DNA from: Candidatus Methanomethylophilus alvi Mx1201
Lineage (GTDB): Archaea > Thermoplasmatota > Thermoplasmata > Methanomassiliicoccales > Methanomethylophilaceae
NCBI RefSeq assembly: GCF_000300255.2
Contig: NC_020913.1
Location: 1,052,692 to 1,116,691 of the forward strand
Direction: 5' to 3'
Length of the DNA stretch: 64,000 bases
The position numbers and the translations under genes were made by a program. The notes under the pieces are model-generated. The model ran no database searches, had not been told where the DNA came from, and worked only from the letters and a program-made list of their open reading frames with translations. Shown piece after piece: positions 60,865 to 64,000 of this stretch (its first letter is position 1; every line of letters begins with the position of its first letter).

Positions 60865-62025
60865 TCAGACCACCTCCGGGGAAAGGTCGATGTATTCGTC
60901 GATCTGGCACTCGTCCATGATGGCCTTGATGGCATCCTTCCTCTTCCAGAAGACCTCGTCCTTGTCCTTCCCGTGGGTTATCATGGTGCATCTCCACTCG
61001 CTCTTACCGGGACGGTAGTCGGTGATCATCTCGTCGGAACCGAAAAGACCCTCGCAGTACTGCGGGTCGCTCACGTGGGAGAACTCCTTCTCGCCTGTGG
61101 TGTACATCCTGTCCCCTACGATATGGAAATGCTCGTAGGAGGATGCCCCGGGCTGTTTCTTCGCAGCGGATTCCTTCCCGCTGCAGGCCCTGTAAAGCTC
61201 ATCCAGAAGATTGATGCCCGTTCCCGCCAGTATGCAGGCCGGGGTCTGACTAGGTATGCGGGCGTCTATCTCCAGGACACGGAATCCGTTGGGTGTGTCT
61301 ATGGCCTCCATGTCCATGAGTCCGTTGAGACCCATGTCCTCTGCGGTCATCTTCGCACAGAGCCCGAACCTCGTATCCTCCTCCTCGGAGAGGATCCCCG
61401 GGTGGCAGAGTACCTGCTTACAGTCGTAATTGCGGTCGAGGACGACCTCCGTGGTTATGTATGAACGGGCGGAGGTCCCGTTGCCGATGACCTCTATCGA
61501 TATGCTCTTCCCGTGGACGAACTCCTGTATGACGGGTGTGTCCCCCAGCTCCTCCACTCTTTTCAGGGCGGCATCCATCTGCTCCTTGTTCTCCACCTCG
61601 GAGACACCTACGGAACCGCTTTGACAAGACGGCTTGACGATGGCCGGGAAACCGCATTCGGGCCACGGCCTAGGCATGGGGACGCCGTACCTGCCCATGA
61701 TCTCGTTCGACCTCTGCTTGGACGAAGAGATGTTATAAGACTTCAGGTCGAAAAGGAACGGCCCGCCGAAATATTCCTTCATGGAGTCGAGTGCCACCAG
61801 GGCATCCATCTCCTCCAGCGCCGGTATGACGGCGTCACAGTCGGCGAGTATCTTCTTCGCTTTTTCCGGCTCCTCGACCACATTGACGGTCACGGAGCTG
61901 TCGGCGAGGGAGCGCGCCGGGGCGTCCTCTCTCCTGTCCAAGACGACGGTCTCATAACCTGCCTTCCTGGCCAGGTAGGCCGCCTCAATACCCTGCAGGG
62001 CACCTCCAACAATACCCAATTTCAG
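60865..62025 (-). CDS. pylC: Pyrrolysine biosynthesis ligase PylC, likely CTG start
   Basis: 386 residues from CTG. ATP-grasp ligase: N-terminal LGIVGGALQGIEAAYLARKAG Rossmann loop, FPAIVKPSCQSGSVGV (ATP-lysine), and the metal-binding VLEIDARIPSQTP. It joins 3R-methyl-D-ornithine to the epsilon amine of lysine. The ribosome site GGAGGG is 6 nt before CTG; the next start, TTG at 62019, is 12 nt away. No ATG or GTG is available near. pylB, which normally lies between pylS and pylC, is absent here. Confidence 0.9.
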   Translation of the reverse strand: MKLGIVGGALQGIEAAYLARKAGYETVVLDRREDAPARSLADSSVTVNVVEEPEKAKKILADCDAVIPALEEMDALVALDSMKEYFGGPFLFDLKSYNISSSKQRSNEIMGRYGVPMPRPWPECGFPAIVKPSCQSGSVGVSEVENKEQMDAALKRVEELGDTPVIQEFVHGKSISIEVIGNGTSARSYITTEVVLDRNYDCKQVLCHPGILSEEEDTRFGLCAKMTAEDMGLNGLMDMEAIDTPNGFRVLEIDARIPSQTPACILAGTGINLLDELYRACSGKESAAKKQPGASSYEHFHIVGDRMYTTGEKEFSHVSDPQYCEGLFGSDEMITDYRPGKSEWRCTMITHGKDKDEVFWKRKDAIKAIMDECQIDEYIDLSPEVV

Positions 62026-62108
62026 TCTACTCCCTCCTCACGCTCATTTCTATTCCTTCTTTCGCTGTTTCTCTCTTCCGTATCCCCTTGCAGGGACCTA
62101 TGTAAGCT

Positions 62109-62936
62109 TCAGTTGATCTTCGCACCGTTGAGGTAGCTGATGCTGGCTCCTCCCTTCTTCACGGTGCTGTACTTCTCCCTGATGGTCAGCAGGCGTTCGA
62201 GACCGAATCCCGCTCCGGACCAAGGCTCGTGGACATCGTGGGCCGCATCGAGATAGTGTGGACCGACGGCTGCGGAACAGACCTCCTGACCGTTGATCTC
62301 CACGTCTATGGTCTCCTTGTATACGTCGGACTCCTCCTGTACGAGGTCGTAGTCCGGGAGACCGGCCGCCTTCATCACGACCGATATGTAGTTCTTCAGG
62401 ACCTCCGTGGCGTCTCCGCGGGGACCCATGTCCACGAGGTTCAGCATGGTGAACTCCTCCAGATGCATCCCGCTGTGGGACTCCTTCCTGAAGCAGGAAC
62501 CCATCTCGAAGATCTTCACCGGACCGTCCGTATGGTCCCTCAGGTCCCTCATGACGGAATAAAGGTTAGGTGCCAGCATAGGCCTGAGCGCCCTTTTCTC
62601 GTCGATCCAGAAGACCTGCTTGAAAAGGGGCTTGTCCTCGGTGATGGTCATACGTGCCAGCGCATCCTTCGATATGAATATGGGCGTACGGACCTCGATG
62701 AAACCCTCGGCGACCAATGCGTCGGCGATGTCGTTCATCAGCTGGGTCAATCCATGACGGGACGGATTGGCGATCATCCCCTTGATCTTCTTCTCGTTGT
62801 CGGTAGAGGCGACGGACATCTCCTTGGAGAAGGCAGCATCCCTCGATGCGAGGTCCTCGAAGACCTTCTGCTCATAGGTCCCGTTGCCGTATTCCCTGAG
62901 GCGCTGTATCTGTGCATCCGTATACTTTACCGTCAT
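62109..62936 (-). CDS. pylS: Pyrrolysyl-tRNA synthetase, stand-alone catalytic (PylSn-less)
   Basis: 275 residues, catalytic class II domain only. Motif 2-like RPMLAPNLYSVMRDLRD, GSCFRKESHSGMHLEEFTMLN, and C-terminal GFGLERLLTI. Residues matching the amino-acid pocket include Leu and Tyr near AVGPHYLDAAHD and the Asn/Cys around LNLVDMG. Known N-domain-lacking type of Methanomassiliicoccales, matching M. alvus from memory. It charges tRNA-Pyl with pyrrolysine. 22 nt after the tRNA-Pyl 3' end and likely cotranscribed with it. Confidence 0.97.
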   Translation of the reverse strand: MTVKYTDAQIQRLREYGNGTYEQKVFEDLASRDAAFSKEMSVASTDNEKKIKGMIANPSRHGLTQLMNDIADALVAEGFIEVRTPIFISKDALARMTITEDKPLFKQVFWIDEKRALRPMLAPNLYSVMRDLRDHTDGPVKIFEMGSCFRKESHSGMHLEEFTMLNLVDMGPRGDATEVLKNYISVVMKAAGLPDYDLVQEESDVYKETIDVEINGQEVCSAAVGPHYLDAAHDVHEPWSGAGFGLERLLTIREKYSTVKKGGASISYLNGAKIN

Positions 62937-62958
62937 ACTATCACTTGAAATGTAAGAA

Positions 62959-63029
62959 TGGCGAGAGACCGGGGCGTCGAACCCCGCTGGCTAGGTTTTA
63001 GAGACCCGCTGGTCGCCGGACCGTCCCCC
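62959..63029 (-). tRNA. pylT: tRNA-Pyl (CTA anticodon)
   Basis: 71 nt. Acceptor GGGGGAC pairs with GTCTCTC with two G-T pairs; discriminator G and CCA encoded. The acceptor joins the D stem with no linker base. D stem GGTCC, minimal D loop. The anticodon arm GCGGGTCTCTAAAACCTAGC contains loop bases TCTAAA and a bulged, broken stem. T arm CGGGGTTCGACGCCCCG. Anticodon CTA reads UAG. Matches the known M. alvus tRNA-Pyl design. Confidence 0.97.
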
Positions 63030-63049
63030 ATTGGTGGGTAATCTGTCCC

Positions 63050-63064
63050 AATATCTAAATATCT
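63050..63064 (-). promoter_or_regulatory. TATA-like promoter of pylT-pylS operon
   Basis: AGATATTTAGATATT on the minus strand, about 21-35 bp before the tRNA 5' end, flanked by direct repeats CCCACCAA (63031-63038 and 63069-63076, minus reading). Presumed start of the pylT-pylS transcript. Confidence 0.5.
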
Positions 63065-63082
63065 TTCCTTGGTGGGACACAC

Positions 63083-63100
63083 TCTGGCACATGTGCCAGA
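63083..63100. terminator. Perfect 18-bp palindrome after mtmB
   Basis: TCTGGCACATGTGCCAGA, one base beyond the mtmB stop. A loopless palindrome; may act as a terminator or operator. It consists of two overlapping copies of the recurrent decamer. Confidence 0.45.
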
Positions 63101-63101
63101 C

Positions 63102-64000
63102 TCAGATATCGAGACCGCATTTGTTCAAAGTGGATATCGCTTTTTCGTAGACCTTGAGATACTCTTTGCTCGGAGTCACCGAGGTGAGGTCATAACAATC
63201 CTGGAACCTCTTACCTACCGGCGGACGGGAGAAATTCCTCTCGTACAGGGAGACCAGGTTATCCAATACGGCGTTGGCCTCCTGGATGTCCATTCCTGCC
63301 GCGGATATGGCAGCCTCACCCATCATACGGGCTTCCATCCCGGTGGTCCTGTCCTTCACGACACCCTTGGATGATGCGGCACCGGAGATCAACTCCCTTC
63401 CGGAAGCGGTGTCCGTTATAGCCTGTGCCGCAGTCTCCAACAGACACATCTCCGTACAGGGCCCGGCCAGAGTGTAGTACTGGTTACCCAGGAGGAGGTC
63501 CGTGTTGAGATCGATGGCGGCGGCCGAATGCGCCGCGATCTGCAGCGTCTCCCTGGTGGTGGTCGTACCCCATCTGATGTGGATGGGTCCGTCGAGATGG
63601 ATGTCGCAATCCATGAGGGCGTAAGAGGCCAATGTGGCGGCCACATCACAGATGGCCGTCTCCTCTATACCTCCGCAATAACCTCCGAACATGGGCATCT
63701 GCTCCACCATGATGAGGTCGCCAGCGGTCTTCCATCCGGCGATCATGTTCATGAGGGACATGTCCACCTTCATCTCGTTCAGTTGCGAGCATTCATGGAG
63801 GTCGTGCTTCCTCAGACCGTAATCGGTAAGATCGGATGAGAGACGTCCTGCCGCGGACAGAGGGGTCTCCGGACCCTATATGCCCATACCCGGCCTTCCG
63901 CACATGGAGCAGGCCTCCCTCACATACCTTATCTCCGCCAATGTGGCACGGATCTCCCAAGGGGTGTTCGTGGTGGCGGACTCCCCGCAGACAGTGTTCA
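63102..64000 (-). CDS. mtmB: Monomethylamine methyltransferase MtmB, 3' part, with UAG pyrrolysine
   Basis: 299 codons of a gene that continues past the window end. The in-frame TAG at 63876-63878 sits in CGRPGMGI(TAG)GPETPLSAAG, exactly the pyrrolysine context of MtmB. Downstream: HECSQLNEMKVDMSLMNMIAGW, GGYCGGIEETA, GPIHIRWGTTTTRET and FQDCYDLTSVTPS are MtmB signatures. The enzyme transfers the methyl group of monomethylamine to its corrinoid protein MtmC. A cut at the TAG would leave a 223-residue fragment starting with ATG at 63773, so standard annotation may truncate it. Confidence 0.97.

Noticed and set aside
1..64000. CRISPR array
   Set aside because: No regularly spaced identical repeats of 25-40 bp were seen; the repeated island leaders are four isolated copies beside genes.

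Overview
The window comes from a methylotrophic, pyrrolysine-using archaeon of the order Methanomassiliicoccales (Thermoplasmatota). The evidence sits at the right end on the minus strand: monomethylamine methyltransferase mtmB with an in-frame amber codon, a 71-nt tRNA-Pyl, a 275-residue PylS without the N-terminal tRNA-binding domain, PylC, PylD and a RamA-type corrinoid activase. From memory, the PylS and tRNA-Pyl match those of Candidatus Methanomethylophilus alvus, a human gut methanogen. TATA-like boxes about 25 bp before many start codons, an unlinked 5S rRNA and an archaeal-type GlyRS fit this. No gene whose stop I checked ends in TAG.

Layout. 1-5.5 kb: operon of a beta-rich (fibronectin-like) protein, a zinc-ribbon P-loop GTPase, a GrpE-like protein and an unusual Hsp70. 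5.6-18.1 kb: ordinary genes (pseudouridine synthase, pirin, parvulin, HxlR regulator, 5S rRNA, tRNA-Ile, CorC/CNNM transporter, rubrerythrin, esterase-like hydrolase, flavin-binding proteins). 18.2-29.0 kb: a giant cell-surface adhesin split in two by a one-base frameshift. 29.3-45.0 kb: redox genes (FAD reductase, two ferredoxins, three rubredoxins, FMN flavoprotein), universal stress and CBS proteins, glycyl- and valyl-tRNA synthetases, a DEAD-box helicase and a DUF1846 protein. 45.1-53.1 kb: an accessory island starting at tRNA-Gly(GCC), made of very short, mostly overlapping genes. 53.4-56.4 kb: chelatase AAA+ and AAA+/vWA subunits (the second frameshifted). 56.4-64.0 kb: second DEAD-box helicase, ramA, pylD, pylC, pylS, pylT, mtmB.

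How the genes work together. pylC and pylD make pyrrolysine (pylB is not at its usual place between pylS and pylC), PylS charges tRNA-Pyl, the amber codon of mtmB is decoded as pyrrolysine, and RamA keeps the corrinoid partner of MtmB in the active Co(I) state. The ChlI/ChlD-type pair may belong to tetrapyrrole metal insertion. The rubrerythrin, rubredoxins, ferredoxins and FAD reductase form an oxygen-defence and electron-transfer set.

Most novel candidates. (1) In the tRNA-Gly island, a two-gene cassette (helical protein A plus strand-rich protein B) occurs four times, each A gene preceded by a conserved leader with a perfect Shine-Dalgarno sequence. (2) The GTPase/GrpE-like/Hsp70 operon at the left end. 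The island also holds two regulator genes next to clean inverted repeats, and a 75-bp direct repeat that joins unrelated gene ends. Four frameshifts (adhesin, chelatase D, two island genes) could be sequencing errors, three being in homopolymers, or real lesions.
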